This document shows positions 10,638-18,672 of a stretch of 64,000 nucleotides of DNA, one piece after another (the stretch's first letter is position 1; every line of letters starts with the position of its first letter). The stretch spans positions 62,001 through 126,000 of the forward strand of contig CALSLN010000014.1 of NCBI GenBank assembly GCA_943787205.1, given 5' to 3'. The position numbers were made by a program, and so were the translations under genes. The notes below the pieces were generated by a model, which did no database searches, had not been told where the DNA came from, and saw nothing but the letters and a program-made list of their open reading frames with translations. This DNA comes from an uncultured Rhodospirillaceae bacterium. Its GTDB lineage: Bacteria > Pseudomonadota > Alphaproteobacteria > Rhodospirillales > Rhodospirillaceae.

Positions 10638-11675
10638 TTGGGCGTTCCGTCTCTTCCACAGACGTCCTTTAACTACGCCAACATCAACTTACCGGCGCAT
10701 TTCACCATCAATAATCCAGATTTCGGGAATATTTCTAGATTAGACAATACGCCGAACAACAACCAAATCAGTGATGCCGGTGCCACTCTTGGTCGGGTGC
10801 TGTTCTACGACAAACGTTTGTCAGCGAACGACACGACGGCCTGCGCTTCGTGCCACCTGCAAGAGAACGGATTCTCCGACCCTCGCCAGCTTAGCGTCGG
10901 TTTTGATGGTGGTTTAACGGGCCGCCACTCAATGAGCCTCGCCAACGCCGCCTATTACGAGAACGGGCGATTCTTCTGGGATGAACGGGCCGATACCTTA
11001 GAAGATCAAGTGTTACTGCCGATCCAAGACTCCGTTGAAATGGGCATGGACTTAGATGATCTCGAGGTCAAACTTACGGCCACGTCATTTTACGGAGAGT
11101 TGTTTGACGATGCGTTCGGGTCGACTGACGTGACCAGTGAAAGAATTTCTCTCGCCTTGGCGCAGTTCGTACGCTCAATGGTGTCCTTCGAATCTAAGTT
11201 CGATGAAGGCTTCGACAACGGTGGGGATTTCAACCCCAACGGGGTGTTCACAGCGGAAGAAGAGCTGGGTCGCCAATTGTTCTTTAGCAACAACAATGGC
11301 CCTAACTGTGACGCCTGCCATGAGACGGCTGCAATGATTTTGGATCAACCGCGCAACAACGGCTTGGACGCGAATACGAACGCGGATCAAGGCACGGGCG
11401 GCGGCCGGTTCAAATCACCATCACTGCGCAACATAGCGGTAACGGCGCCGTACATGCACGATGGCCGGTTCGGTACGCTGGAAGAAGTCGTTGAGCATTA
11501 CAACTCGGGCATTCAAGATCATCCGCAACTGGCCAACCAACTTCAACAAAACGGCCAGCCTGAGCAGCTAAATCTGTCGCAAGCTGAGATGAATGCGCTG
11601 GTCGCTTTCATGGAAACGCTGACAGATGAGTCCTTCCTGACCGACCCCAAGTTCTCGGATCCGTTTGAAGACTAA
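10638..11675 (+). CDS. Di-haem cytochrome c peroxidase (MauG/CCP family), probably the C-terminal part of the preceding secreted protein
   Basis: About 345 residues with two haem c motifs, CASCH near residue 70 and CDACH near 220, plus the family blocks NAAYYENGRFFWDERADTLEDQ, FKSPSLRNI and APYMHDGRF. Such enzymes reduce peroxide or oxidise bound substrates in the periplasm. Odd: c-type cytochromes must be exported for haem attachment, but this frame has no signal peptide, no Shine-Dalgarno and only a TTG as possible start. It is exactly in frame with the upstream secreted protein, with TAA at 10617-10619 as the only interruption. Either the stop is a mutation or base error, or it is read through. 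A hairpin follows the gene. Confidence 0.85.
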   Translation: MGVPSLPQTSFNYANINLPAHFTINNPDFGNISRLDNTPNNNQISDAGATLGRVLFYDKRLSANDTTACASCHLQENGFSDPRQLSVGFDGGLTGRHSMSLANAAYYENGRFFWDERADTLEDQVLLPIQDSVEMGMDLDDLEVKLTATSFYGELFDDAFGSTDVTSERISLALAQFVRSMVSFESKFDEGFDNGGDFNPNGVFTAEEELGRQLFFSNNNGPNCDACHETAAMILDQPRNNGLDANTNADQGTGGGRFKSPSLRNIAVTAPYMHDGRFGTLEEVVEHYNSGIQDHPQLANQLQQNGQPEQLNLSQAEMNALVAFMETLTDESFLTDPKFSDPFED

Positions 11676-11699
11676 CGTCAGGCTGAATTCATCGCGTAT

Positions 11700-11731
11700 G
11701 TGGGGCTGGGAGCATTATCTCTCAGCCCCAC
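11700..11731 (+). terminator. Strong hairpin after the peroxidase gene
   Basis: A 13-bp stem (11700-11712 with 11719-11731, one G-U pair) encloses a 6-base loop, 25 bp after the stop codon. There is no U-tract after it, so it may be a factor-dependent terminator or an RNA-stabilising 3' hairpin. Confidence 0.55.
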
Positions 11732-11823
11732 TGTGCGTTGCGGGTCAGAAAACGTTTCGTCTCAATAGCCATCCGAGTTCAGATATGGTGAACTACGCGC
11801 CAGATCGGTGAGGGGGAGGCATC

Positions 11824-13083
11824 ATGAAAAAAGTAGCGACGGCGAGTTTTATTGGTACGGCTTTAGAGGGCTATGACTTCCTCTTGTATGCCAGCGCCGC
11901 GGCCTTGGTGTTTGGCCAGCTCTTCTTTCCTGTGGCTGATGACCCAATCATCCAAACGCTTCTGGCCTATTCGACCTTTGCCGTTGGCTTTATTGCGCGG
12001 CCGATCGGCGGAATTATCGCCGGGCACTACGGCGATAGGATAGGCCGCAAGCCAATGCTGGTGTTGACCCTCACGGTCATGGGCATCACCACAATGTTAA
12101 TCGGGTTTCTCCCAACCTATGCCCAGATAGGTGTGGCAGCGCCTATATTGTTGACGCTTTTGCGCTTCGTTCAAGGGCTCGCCTACGGCGGGGAATGGGG
12201 CGGTGCGGTCCTCATGGTTATCGAGTACGCACCAGAAGACCGTCGCGGATTTTGGGGCAGCATCCCTCAGGCTGCCGTTCCTTTTGGCTTCCTTCTCGCG
12301 ACGGCTGTTTTGAGCCTGTCGATTTCGATCAGTGGCGATCAGTTCCTCGTCTGGGGATGGCGTATCCCGTTCATTTTGAGCATCTTGCCGGTGCTGGTTG
12401 GTCTCTATATCCGAATGAAGATTGATGAGACGCCAGAGTTCCAGAAAATCCGCGAGCAGAGTGCCTCCGCCAAGGCGCCTTTGGTGGAAGCCCTGAGCAA
12501 GTATTGGAAGCAAATCATTCTGGCGACGGGTGTCTTTGTCCTCGTCAGTGGACCGTATTACATCATCATCTCGTTCATGCTGTCCTATGCGACAGGCACG
12601 CTAGGCATTGATCGAGACGTCATGCTCACCAGCGTCCTTATCGCATCCGCCGTTCAAATTTTCTCCTGCGTCGGTTTCGCTATTTTATCCGATAAAGTTG
12701 GACGTCGCCCCGTCTTGTTTGGTGGCGGCATATTCATGTTCATCTACGCGTTCCCACTGTTTTGGCTGGTCAATACGGGTGACCCGCTGACCATTGGTGT
12801 GGCGATGAGCTTGGGCTTGTTTGGACTTGGTGCGTTATACGGACCAATCGCGGCATACTTCGCGGAGTTGTTTGCCTCCAACGTGCGGTACACGGCAGCG
12901 TCGCTTGGTTATCAAGTGGGGCAAATTTTCGGCGGCGGGATTGCGCCCTTCGTCTCGACGGGATTGTTAGCGATGACGGGCGGAGCGTACTGGCCCGTGC
13001 CGGTCTACATGATGGTTCTGACCGCGATCGGCTTAGGGAGCATTTGGGGATTGGCCGAAACCAATCGACCGAAGGCTAAGTAG
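11824..13083 (+). CDS. MHS-family MFS transporter
   Basis: 419 residues, metabolite:H+ symporter branch of the major facilitator superfamily (ProP, ShiA and KgtP relatives), importing organic acids or osmolytes across the inner membrane. Seen: GTALEGYDFLLYA in helix 1, GGIIAGHYGDRIGRKPML in loop 2-3, and RFVQGLAYGGEWGGAVLM in helix 4, all characteristic. GAGGGGGAGG lies just upstream of ATG 11824. It is monocistronic between the peroxidase hairpin and the convergent small regulator. The exact substrate cannot be read. Confidence 0.9.
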   Translation: MKKVATASFIGTALEGYDFLLYASAAALVFGQLFFPVADDPIIQTLLAYSTFAVGFIARPIGGIIAGHYGDRIGRKPMLVLTLTVMGITTMLIGFLPTYAQIGVAAPILLTLLRFVQGLAYGGEWGGAVLMVIEYAPEDRRGFWGSIPQAAVPFGFLLATAVLSLSISISGDQFLVWGWRIPFILSILPVLVGLYIRMKIDETPEFQKIREQSASAKAPLVEALSKYWKQIILATGVFVLVSGPYYIIISFMLSYATGTLGIDRDVMLTSVLIASAVQIFSCVGFAILSDKVGRRPVLFGGGIFMFIYAFPLFWLVNTGDPLTIGVAMSLGLFGLGALYGPIAAYFAELFASNVRYTAASLGYQVGQIFGGGIAPFVSTGLLAMTGGAYWPVPVYMMVLTAIGLGSIWGLAETNRPKAK

Positions 13084-13109
13084 CGGCGGTATCGACGCTA
13101 TACGCGGCT

Positions 13110-13352
13110 TTAGTCTGTAAGGCCGGCAGTTACATGGTCGAACGTTGTTCCTAGGGAGCGGCCGATGCTGAAGAGACGATCGACCGTCAATCCAGCGCCA
13201 CTGTGTTCAGCATTGGCATACTGACGGACAGCCATATTGCAGGCTTTGGCCATATCTGCCTGACTCATACCGTTGGCGGTGCGGAGAGTCTTGATGCGCG
13301 TGCCGAGCAGCGCATAGAAGTTTTTATCCGAAAAATGCATATTCACCCTCAT
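13110..13352 (-). CDS. Small XRE/Cro-type helix-turn-helix protein
   Basis: 80 residues, almost entirely one lambda-repressor-type HTH domain: LGTRIKTLRTANGMSQADMAKACNM, then a third helix with VRQYANAEHSGAGL, and VDRLFSIGRSLG. A DNA-binding transcription regulator is likely; no ligand domain is present. ATG at 13340 (residue 5) is an alternative start. It faces away from the methyltransferase gene and its 170-bp upstream region includes a near DnaA box (TTATCCACG about 13407) and two TTTTGTAA direct repeats near 13456-13474. Targets unknown. Confidence 0.78.
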   Translation of the reverse strand: MRVNMHFSDKNFYALLGTRIKTLRTANGMSQADMAKACNMAVRQYANAEHSGAGLTVDRLFSIGRSLGTTFDHVTAGLTD

Positions 13353-13537
13353 ATTCGGTCTCGTCTTTGCGCGAGTCCCGATCCCCCGAGTATCGTTGAA
13401 CGATTATCCACGGAGTATTTTAACTTTAGGTGAATAGTCTGAATCCTTCTGTGTGACTTTTGTAAAGTTTTGTAAGCCGCTTGGGCCGCTGTCATACTCT
13501 TGGCTCGGCCTCATGATCTAAATTGGAGCGCATCAGA

Positions 13538-14377
13538 ATGTCAAAAAAATGTCTAATTCCCTTGGTTTTCCTATCGGTTTCGCCAGGGTTCGCCGGTGTT
13601 TCGGCCTCGGCAGGCTCCAGCGATGCAACAACAGTCGCCCTTCAGGCGGTTATTGCTGGCGATCATCGGTCTGAGGCCAATGCGGCGCGCGACAATTGGC
13701 GTCACCCACAGGAGGTGCTGACCTTCTTCGGTCTCGAAACGGATATGACCGTGGTGGAGATGTGGCCGGGCTCTGGCCGATATTATACCGAGATCATCGC
13801 GCCCCTCGTCCGTGATCAGGGCGCCTACTACGCCGCCAACTTTGACATCAACGAAAAGTCATTCGAAGCCGCTGGGTCCATCGAACACTTCGCCAAGAAA
13901 AACGCCGAGCGGGCTGACCTATACGGAAACATAATCGTCACAGCTTTTTCAGACACCGTTCAAACCATCGCGCCGCCGGGCAGCGCCGACATGGTCGTCA
14001 CCTTCCGCAACATTCATAACTTTACGATCAACGGTTATGTGGAAGACTTCTTTGCCGCCATGTACACGGCACTGAAACCGGGTGGTGTGCTGGGTGTGGT
14101 CGAGCATAGGGGTGACCCTGAGGTCCCGCAGGACCCTCGTGGTATGAACGGCTACATCAACCAAGATTACGCCATTCAATTAGCCGAGGCCGCAGGCTTC
14201 GTGTTTGAAGCATCAAGCGAAGTGAACGCGAATCCGAAAGATATCAAAGACTATCCAGAAGGCGTTTGGACTTTGCCGCCAACCTCGCGTCTTAAAGACA
14301 CACCGGAAAATGCCACCTATCTCGCTATTGGCGAGACCGACCGCATGACACTCAGGTTCCGCAAGCCAGCTGAATGA
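13538..14377 (+). CDS. Exported class I SAM-dependent methyltransferase-like protein (COG4798 type)
   Basis: About 279 residues. A signal peptide covers roughly residues 1-27 (SKKCLIPLVFL then an Ala/Ser-rich region). The mature part carries a Rossmann methyltransferase fold: VVEMWPGSGRYYTEI as the SAM motif I, and later a MVVTFRNIHNF strand and LKPGGVLGVVEHR. This matches the family annotated as predicted methyltransferase with a signal sequence, of unknown substrate. ATG 13538 is chosen over TTG 13523 because GGAG lies about 10 bp upstream. Why an SAM enzyme would be exported is unclear, since SAM is cytoplasmic; it may be non-catalytic outside. Confidence 0.8.
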   Translation: MSKKCLIPLVFLSVSPGFAGVSASAGSSDATTVALQAVIAGDHRSEANAARDNWRHPQEVLTFFGLETDMTVVEMWPGSGRYYTEIIAPLVRDQGAYYAANFDINEKSFEAAGSIEHFAKKNAERADLYGNIIVTAFSDTVQTIAPPGSADMVVTFRNIHNFTINGYVEDFFAAMYTALKPGGVLGVVEHRGDPEVPQDPRGMNGYINQDYAIQLAEAAGFVFEASSEVNANPKDIKDYPEGVWTLPPTSRLKDTPENATYLAIGETDRMTLRFRKPAE

Positions 14378-14593
14378 TCCCGACCGGTTGATGCCGAGAC
14401 CGGTCCGGCAACAAAATCCATATGTGCAAATCCTTATAGGTTGTCGCGACTCACGACCGTAAATTCTAAAGATCATATCCCTTTGCTCACGGAGTCTTGT
14501 CAGCGCCGCCCGGTATTATTGTGATCACGATTGGGGCTACGGGTCCTGATCTAAAGCGCAGTCACAGTGCAACCGGATTGGCGGACCAAGACC

Positions 14594-15172
14594 ATGAGTG
14601 ATACCGAAACCGAGCCCGACGTAGAAGAAGACGCTCCGAGCCGATTCTCAGCTCAAGATATTATCGATATGGGAAAAGAAGACCCTGAGCCAAAGAGCAA
14701 AGCCCGCTTATTCATACTCGGGGGGCTGGTCTTGATTGTTGGCCTCATTGGTGGCGCCTATGTTCTTGGTTTTATGGATTCAGCCTTGGCTCTGTTGTCA
14801 GACGACCAAGCTGTCGCCGAAGGGTCGGCGGCTGAAAGCTCGTCTGAGGTTGAGGTCGCAAAAGGCCCAGCCATCTATTTCGAGTTGCCTGACTTCTTGG
14901 TGAATATGAGCAAGCAAGGCCGGGGGCGTAGCTTCCTGAAAGTGAAACTTAGTCTGGAGTTGGCCGACTCCAGCAGCATCGCCAGAGTCGAAATGATGAT
15001 GCCGCGAATCCAAGATAAGGTTCAGTTGTACTTGCGTGACATGCGCATGGAAGACCTCCAAGGCACTGCCGCCATTCATAGGCTTCGTTTGGGTTTACTG
15101 GATCGCGTTAAAAACTCTGTCGAACCCACCCCGGTCCGTGATGTACTCTTCAGGGAATTGATCATTCAATAA
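14594..15172 (+). CDS. fliL: Flagellar basal body-associated protein FliL
   Basis: About 192 residues. Acidic cytoplasmic N-terminus, one membrane helix near residues 40-62 (LFILGGLVLIVGLIGGAYV), then a periplasmic domain with the FliL pattern: YFELPDFLVNM, FLKVKLSLEL, MPRIQDKVQLYLRDM and a C-terminal VRDVLFRELIIQ. FliL sits around the stator and supports motor torque. ATG 14594 is used; an in-frame ATG at 14567 is less likely. No other flagellar gene is in the window, so it is detached from any flagellar operon visible here. A small membrane protein follows 18 bp downstream. Confidence 0.88.
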   Translation: MSDTETEPDVEEDAPSRFSAQDIIDMGKEDPEPKSKARLFILGGLVLIVGLIGGAYVLGFMDSALALLSDDQAVAEGSAAESSSEVEVAKGPAIYFELPDFLVNMSKQGRGRSFLKVKLSLELADSSSIARVEMMMPRIQDKVQLYLRDMRMEDLQGTAAIHRLRLGLLDRVKNSVEPTPVRDVLFRELIIQ

Positions 15173-15190
15173 ATTTCGGAAGTACGCCGG

Positions 15191-15460
15191 TTGCGCAAAT
15201 CTCTGATCTATAAATTTTTATTTGGGGTTGCTGCGCCGTTCATCGGCTTTTTTGCGGGCCTACAAATCTCGCCATGGCTCGGAAACATTTTAATGTTTCC
15301 TTTCGTCGCCGTCAGCGCGCTCACCGGCATCCCTCTTGGAGAGATGCCGGGGCTCTTGTTTGCTGTCTTGGTCTTAGTGTCAGGTGTGGTCTGGGCAGCG
15401 TTGTTGTCCGTGCCGGGGTTTATCCGGGCACTGTGGGTCAACCGACCACCGAAAGCGTGA
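15191..15460 (+). CDS. Small membrane protein, unknown function
   Basis: 89 residues, not recognised. Two or three hydrophobic helices: LIYKFLFGVAAPFIGFFAG, an amphipathic middle segment, and LLFAVLVLVSGVVWAALL. The tail RALWVNRPPKA is basic and probably cytoplasmic. The start appears to be TTG 15191, 18 bp after fliL, so it may be translated from the same message; no clear Shine-Dalgarno is seen, which lowers confidence. Confidence 0.55.
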   Translation: MRKSLIYKFLFGVAAPFIGFFAGLQISPWLGNILMFPFVAVSALTGIPLGEMPGLLFAVLVLVSGVVWAALLSVPGFIRALWVNRPPKA

Positions 15461-15466
15461 AGCCGC

Positions 15467-15601
15467 TTATTTGCCCTTCTTGGGCGTCGAAGAGTAGTCC
15501 TTCTTCGGCACAAAAGACGATGTGGTTTCTGTCGCCTTAGGCTTTTCCTTCTTAGGCTTCTTCTTTTCTTTGTTGCTGCGTTGGTTGTCGCCTTTGCCCA
15601 T
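15467..15601 (-). CDS. Small Lys-rich protein, 44 residues
   Basis: Reads MGKGDNQRSNKEKKK, then PKKEKPKATETT and a C-terminal KKDYSSTPKKGK. The protein is highly basic and lacks hydrophobic segments. Similar short MGKG-N-KE-KKPKKEKPK proteins are widespread in proteobacteria with no known function (recalled, not searched). AAGGA lies about 8-10 bp upstream of the ATG. It is convergent with the small membrane protein gene, 6 bp away. Confidence 0.72.
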   Translation of the reverse strand: MGKGDNQRSNKEKKKPKKEKPKATETTSSFVPKKDYSSTPKKGK

Positions 15602-15749
15602 TTTGGGTGTCCTTCAAATGTGCATCCGGGCGAGAGCAAAAGTCTGGCTCTTGTGTGATGCGGGAGTCCCGTCACGTTGTGTCGTTTGTATCGTTTATTT
15701 CTTACCTTAAGAAATACCCGCCAACGCGGCTTTATACAAGGATGCGCGC

Positions 15750-16526
15750 TTAATGTTTCAACGCGCCGCTCTCTGCCGCACCCTCCGGCGCAACAAAATC
15801 TGGCGGCGCGACCGGGTTTCCAGTCTCACGCCCTTGCGCGCGTAACACCTCGGCCACTTTGGCTTGGCAAAGGTCCGGGCTGTCATCACCAGTGAAGGGT
15901 TTATTGAAATGGTTGGCCACCGACGGCCGCTGAATTGCTAATTCAAACCATAGGGCCAGGGCAGGGCGCCCCTCGCGCCAATCGAATGTTTCCGGCGCAG
16001 GGGGCGGCAGGGTCAACGTCACTTGGCGTTCAAAGAAAGTTAGCGCCTGCAACGTAGCAATCTGTCCAATATCAAAACCCTCAAGCCGTGCGGCATCCTG
16101 TTCCATGCGGTCGAGGGTGCGAATGATCTTTGGCCAGTGCCATTCCACAATGTGTTCGCCAGGCTTGGCCAACAGGCGTTCATGAATAATCCGCGTCACG
16201 ATATCAAAAAACGTATCCGCCAAACCCAGCCGAGTCAGTGCGTCCCAGCGCGCCTGGCCGGGCGCGGGATACACCCGTACGCCATTGGTGCTTATGGAGT
16301 CCAAATACTCCACGACCGTCTGGCTGCAAAACAGTACCGTGCCATCCATAAGCGCCAGGGTTGGCACTTTGGCCAGCGGGTTCAGCGCCGCAATCGAGTA
16401 CCCCTCTTTGCGCGGGTATACCGGCACCTCTTCGATCTGCTCCCACACCCCAACCTCTTCCGCCACCACGATGGTTTTATGAATGAAGTCCTGGAACGGC
16501 GAGTAGAACAGTTTCATGGATGTCAT
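15750..16526 (-). CDS. Glutathione S-transferase-like protein
   Basis: About 258 residues. Thioredoxin-fold N-terminal domain with MKLFYSPFQDFIHK and the cis-Pro motif KVPTLAL, then SQTVVEYLD as the glutathione gamma-glutamyl contact (usually ES; here SQ-T), followed by an all-helical C-terminal domain. Likely detoxification of electrophiles in the cytoplasm. ATG 16526 overlaps the tetR stop as ATGA, so it is translationally coupled to that regulator. With the divergent quinone reductase and DUF1772 genes this forms a small stress or xenobiotic locus. Confidence 0.83.
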   Translation of the reverse strand: MTSMKLFYSPFQDFIHKTIVVAEEVGVWEQIEEVPVYPRKEGYSIAALNPLAKVPTLALMDGTVLFCSQTVVEYLDSISTNGVRVYPAPGQARWDALTRLGLADTFFDIVTRIIHERLLAKPGEHIVEWHWPKIIRTLDRMEQDAARLEGFDIGQIATLQALTFFERQVTLTLPPPAPETFDWREGRPALALWFELAIQRPSVANHFNKPFTGDDSPDLCQAKVAEVLRAQGRETGNPVAPPDFVAPEGAAESGALKH

Positions 16527-17092
16527 GCGCAAAGCACCTGTCGGGCCATATGTTTCGTTTTCTCAATGTACTGTTTTTGCGACCAGCCACAGTCGCCAGT
16601 CAGGTGTTCCCAAGTGCGCACGGAAAGTATCGTCCACAAAATATCTGTTGCTTGTTTCTGGCTGTAGTCCGTTGAAAGCGCCTTATCCGCTTTCAGGGCT
16701 TTAATCGCGGCCTCGCAGCCATGCCGTATGGCGTTCAAGCGGTCAGTCCACGCTGCATCAGCTTCGTCATCCGTGTCTCTCATGGCCATCAACGCTTTCG
16801 CCACGCCGTATATGGCGGGGATGTGATTGCCCCAGGCGTCGATAAAGCTGTCCAGGCGCTCCAGGCCAGATGCCGCCGTACGGCTTGGCGCTAACTTGGA
16901 CTCAATGTCGTAGACCTCATCCAAATAGCGGGTGGTGGCAATCAGCAGATCCGCCCGCGCCGGAAAGTGCAGGTAAAGCGCCTGACGGCTGATGCCCGCC
17001 GCCTTGGCAATATCGCCCATACGCACAGCGTTAGCGCCCTCGGCCTCTAGGAGTTTCCAGGCGGATTTCAGAATGCGGGTCCGGGTATCCAT
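16523..17092 (-). CDS. TetR-family transcriptional repressor
   Basis: About 189 residues. N-terminal HTH: ILKSAWKLLEAEGANAVRMGDIAKAAGISRQALYLHF (split motif AAGISRQALYLHF is the recognition helix), then a helical ligand-binding domain. The longer frame to 17164 is not needed; ATG 17092 begins right before the first HTH helix, as usual. It is divergent from the flavodoxin-fold reductase, and a perfect 17-bp palindrome in the shared region is its probable operator. The GST gene is coupled to it by ATGA. Confidence 0.88.
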   Translation of the reverse strand: MDTRTRILKSAWKLLEAEGANAVRMGDIAKAAGISRQALYLHFPARADLLIATTRYLDEVYDIESKLAPSRTAASGLERLDSFIDAWGNHIPAIYGVAKALMAMRDTDDEADAAWTDRLNAIRHGCEAAIKALKADKALSTDYSQKQATDILWTILSVRTWEHLTGDCGWSQKQYIEKTKHMARQVLCA

Positions 17093-17123
17093 AAATTTTC
17101 TCGTTCTTGATAATCGATCGTGC

Positions 17124-17181
17124 TTGACGCGGTGTAAAGTAGTGGCTATCTCTCGCCCCGTCAAATTGACACTGTGTCAAT
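17124..17181 (+). promoter_or_regulatory. Promoter and TetR operator palindrome
   Basis: TTGACG (17124-17129), 17 bp, TATCTC (17147-17152) forms a sigma70-like promoter for the reductase gene. ATTGACAC-T-GTGTCAAT at 17165-17181 is a perfect 8-1-8 palindrome just downstream of the expected start of transcription, the size and place of a TetR operator. Confidence 0.68.
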
Positions 17182-17206
17182 CACACTAGAAATTCAGGAG
17201 CTGATC

Positions 17207-17788
17207 ATGCCAAAGAAAATCTTTATCTGGGTTGCCCATCCAAAAGCCGCATCCTTATGTGAAGGCATCGCCGACGCCTATCAAACCGGGGCCGAGGCAG
17301 CGGGCTCTGAGGTCCGCCGTATGGATCTCAGCGCCATGACCTTTGATCCAACCTTTGATGGCTACAAAGGCATGCTACCGCTGGAGCCTGATCTCCAAGC
17401 CTGGCAAGACGCCGTCTCCTGGGCTGATCACGTGTTGTTTGTGCACCCGTACTGGTGGGGCGCAATGCCAACCAAGGCCAAGGCCGTGCTCGACCGCGCG
17501 TTGCTGCCCGGTTTTGCCTACAAGTATCATCGCAAAGGCGTAAAATGGGACAAACTGCTCAGCGGCAAAACGGCCGATGCCATCATCACGGCGGATACGC
17601 CAACCTTCATTGATACGCTGCTCTACAACAAACCGGCCCGCCGCGTGATCAAAAACCAGGTTTTTGGCTTTTGCGGACTCAAAGCCAAAAACGTCCTGCA
17701 GTTTGGCTCCGTCAAATTGGCCAGCGATAAGAAGATCAACGGCTGGATCACCCGCGCCGGAAAACTGGGCGCTCAAGCCGCAGCTTGA
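17207..17788 (+). CDS. NAD(P)H:quinone oxidoreductase-like flavodoxin-fold protein
   Basis: About 193 residues of the NQO1/KefF/MdaB-like family, which uses FMN or FAD to reduce quinones by two electrons. Seen: IFIWVAHPKAASLC at the N-terminus (phosphate-binding loop region), DHVLFVHPYWWGAMPTKAKA with the family's P-WW-MP core, and LLSGKTADAIITADTP. CAGGAG stands directly before ATG 17207; the frame start at 17174 lies inside the operator and is rejected. Likely repressed by the divergent TetR and induced by a reactive compound. DUF1772 follows 45 bp downstream. Confidence 0.88.
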   Translation: MPKKIFIWVAHPKAASLCEGIADAYQTGAEAAGSEVRRMDLSAMTFDPTFDGYKGMLPLEPDLQAWQDAVSWADHVLFVHPYWWGAMPTKAKAVLDRALLPGFAYKYHRKGVKWDKLLSGKTADAIITADTPTFIDTLLYNKPARRVIKNQVFGFCGLKAKNVLQFGSVKLASDKKINGWITRAGKLGAQAAA

Positions 17789-17833
17789 GCCCGCCTGCCG
17801 TCCGGCTTTATCCCCCTTACTTGGAGACTCACC

Positions 17834-18319
17834 ATGACACCCCTTTGGTTTATCACTCTTTGTGGCGCAGCCGTCATCGCAACCGGACTGGTCGCCGGCG
17901 TGTTCTTAGCCTTCTCAGATTTCGTGATGAAGGCCCTGCGCGCCACCAGCACGGCACCGGCCATCGAGGCCATGCAGGTTATTAACCGCAAGGTCTATGG
18001 CTCGGCCTTCCTGGTTTTTCTCCTCGGGCTCGCGCCTGTCACCTTGTTTATAGCGATGTACGCCTTCGCAACCCTGTCCGGCCCAGCCGCCATATGGGTC
18101 ATCTCTGGCGGGCTGCTTTATGTCGTCGGCGTTATCGCCGTCACGATGGTTTGCAATGTGCCCATGAACAAACGGCTCGATGCCCTGGACCACAGCAGCG
18201 ACGAAGCCGCGGCCTATTGGCAGATCTATCTTTCACAGTGGACTGCTTGGAACCACGTACGGACCGTTGCATCAGCGGCGTCGGCCGTGTGTTTGTTTGT
18301 TGGGGTGATGACGGTTTAG
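17834..18319 (+). CDS. DUF1772 (anthrone oxygenase-like) membrane protein
   Basis: 161 residues with four hydrophobic helices: residues about 5-27, 56-76, 84-104 and 140-160. The pattern GVFLAFSDFVMKALR, NRKVYGSAFLVFLLG and VCNVPMNKRLDAL, then WNHVRTVASAASAVC fits the DUF1772 family, which includes fungal anthrone oxygenases; bacterial members are uncharacterised. GGAG precedes the ATG. It is the second gene of the reductase unit and so probably under the same TetR control. Inner membrane location is inferred from the helices. Confidence 0.82.
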   Translation: MTPLWFITLCGAAVIATGLVAGVFLAFSDFVMKALRATSTAPAIEAMQVINRKVYGSAFLVFLLGLAPVTLFIAMYAFATLSGPAAIWVISGGLLYVVGVIAVTMVCNVPMNKRLDALDHSSDEAAAYWQIYLSQWTAWNHVRTVASAASAVCLFVGVMTV

Positions 18320-18403
18320 TTACCGCGCCGCACCAAACAACCACCAGCGTTCAATTTTGTAGCCGCCTAATGCACTGAGCTTGCAGCCCGTCTTACACAA
18401 ACC
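18320..18403 (-). pseudogene. Remnant of a methyltransferase C-terminus
   Basis: The minus strand reads ...TGCKLSALGGYKIERWWLFG, AAR and a stop, matching the last residues of the intact methyltransferase (GRKLSALGGYKGERWWLFGG) located 350 bp away. About 40 of 53 bases align. Upstream it is closed by a TAG at 18404-18406. It looks like the tail of a second, lost copy. Confidence 0.7.
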
Positions 18404-18671
18404 CTAACCCTGTTCGACCGAATATTGACTGTTGAAACCAGGGAATATTATCAAGCGCTTCAGTCATTGCATTGTCTTCGCTATCGAATACGCGCACATC
18501 GTAATCGCCAACGCATTTCCAATCTTCTTTAATACTGCTTTTTTCTTTGCTGACTCTTTCGTACTCCTCAAAGCCAAACGTACCATCTGGGCGTTGAAAA
18601 AATTCAATACAACGCTCACCAGCCGAGTCCGCAATAACGCGGACTGTCTTGGTCTGTTTCGTCCAAGGCAT
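18393..18671 (-). CDS. Hypothetical protein
   Basis: About 92 residues from ATG 18671, not recognised. Soluble and mixed-charge: MPWTKQTKTVRVIADSAG, a strand-rich middle with CIEFFQRPDGTFGFEEYERV, then DYDVRVFDSEDNAMTEALDNI. GGAGGAAG lies just upstream of the start, and the upstream methyltransferase stops one base earlier, so the two are probably co-translated. It is flanked on its 3' side by the methyltransferase-tail remnant, placing it inside a partially deleted duplication. Function unknown. Confidence 0.7.
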   Translation of the reverse strand: MPWTKQTKTVRVIADSAGERCIEFFQRPDGTFGFEEYERVSKEKSSIKEDWKCVGDYDVRVFDSEDNAMTEALDNIPWFQQSIFGRTGLGFV

Positions 18672-18672
18672 T

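Noticed and set aside
12097-12513. Minus-strand frame opposite the MHS transporter
   Set aside because: Shadow frame; the plus-strand transporter has all family motifs.
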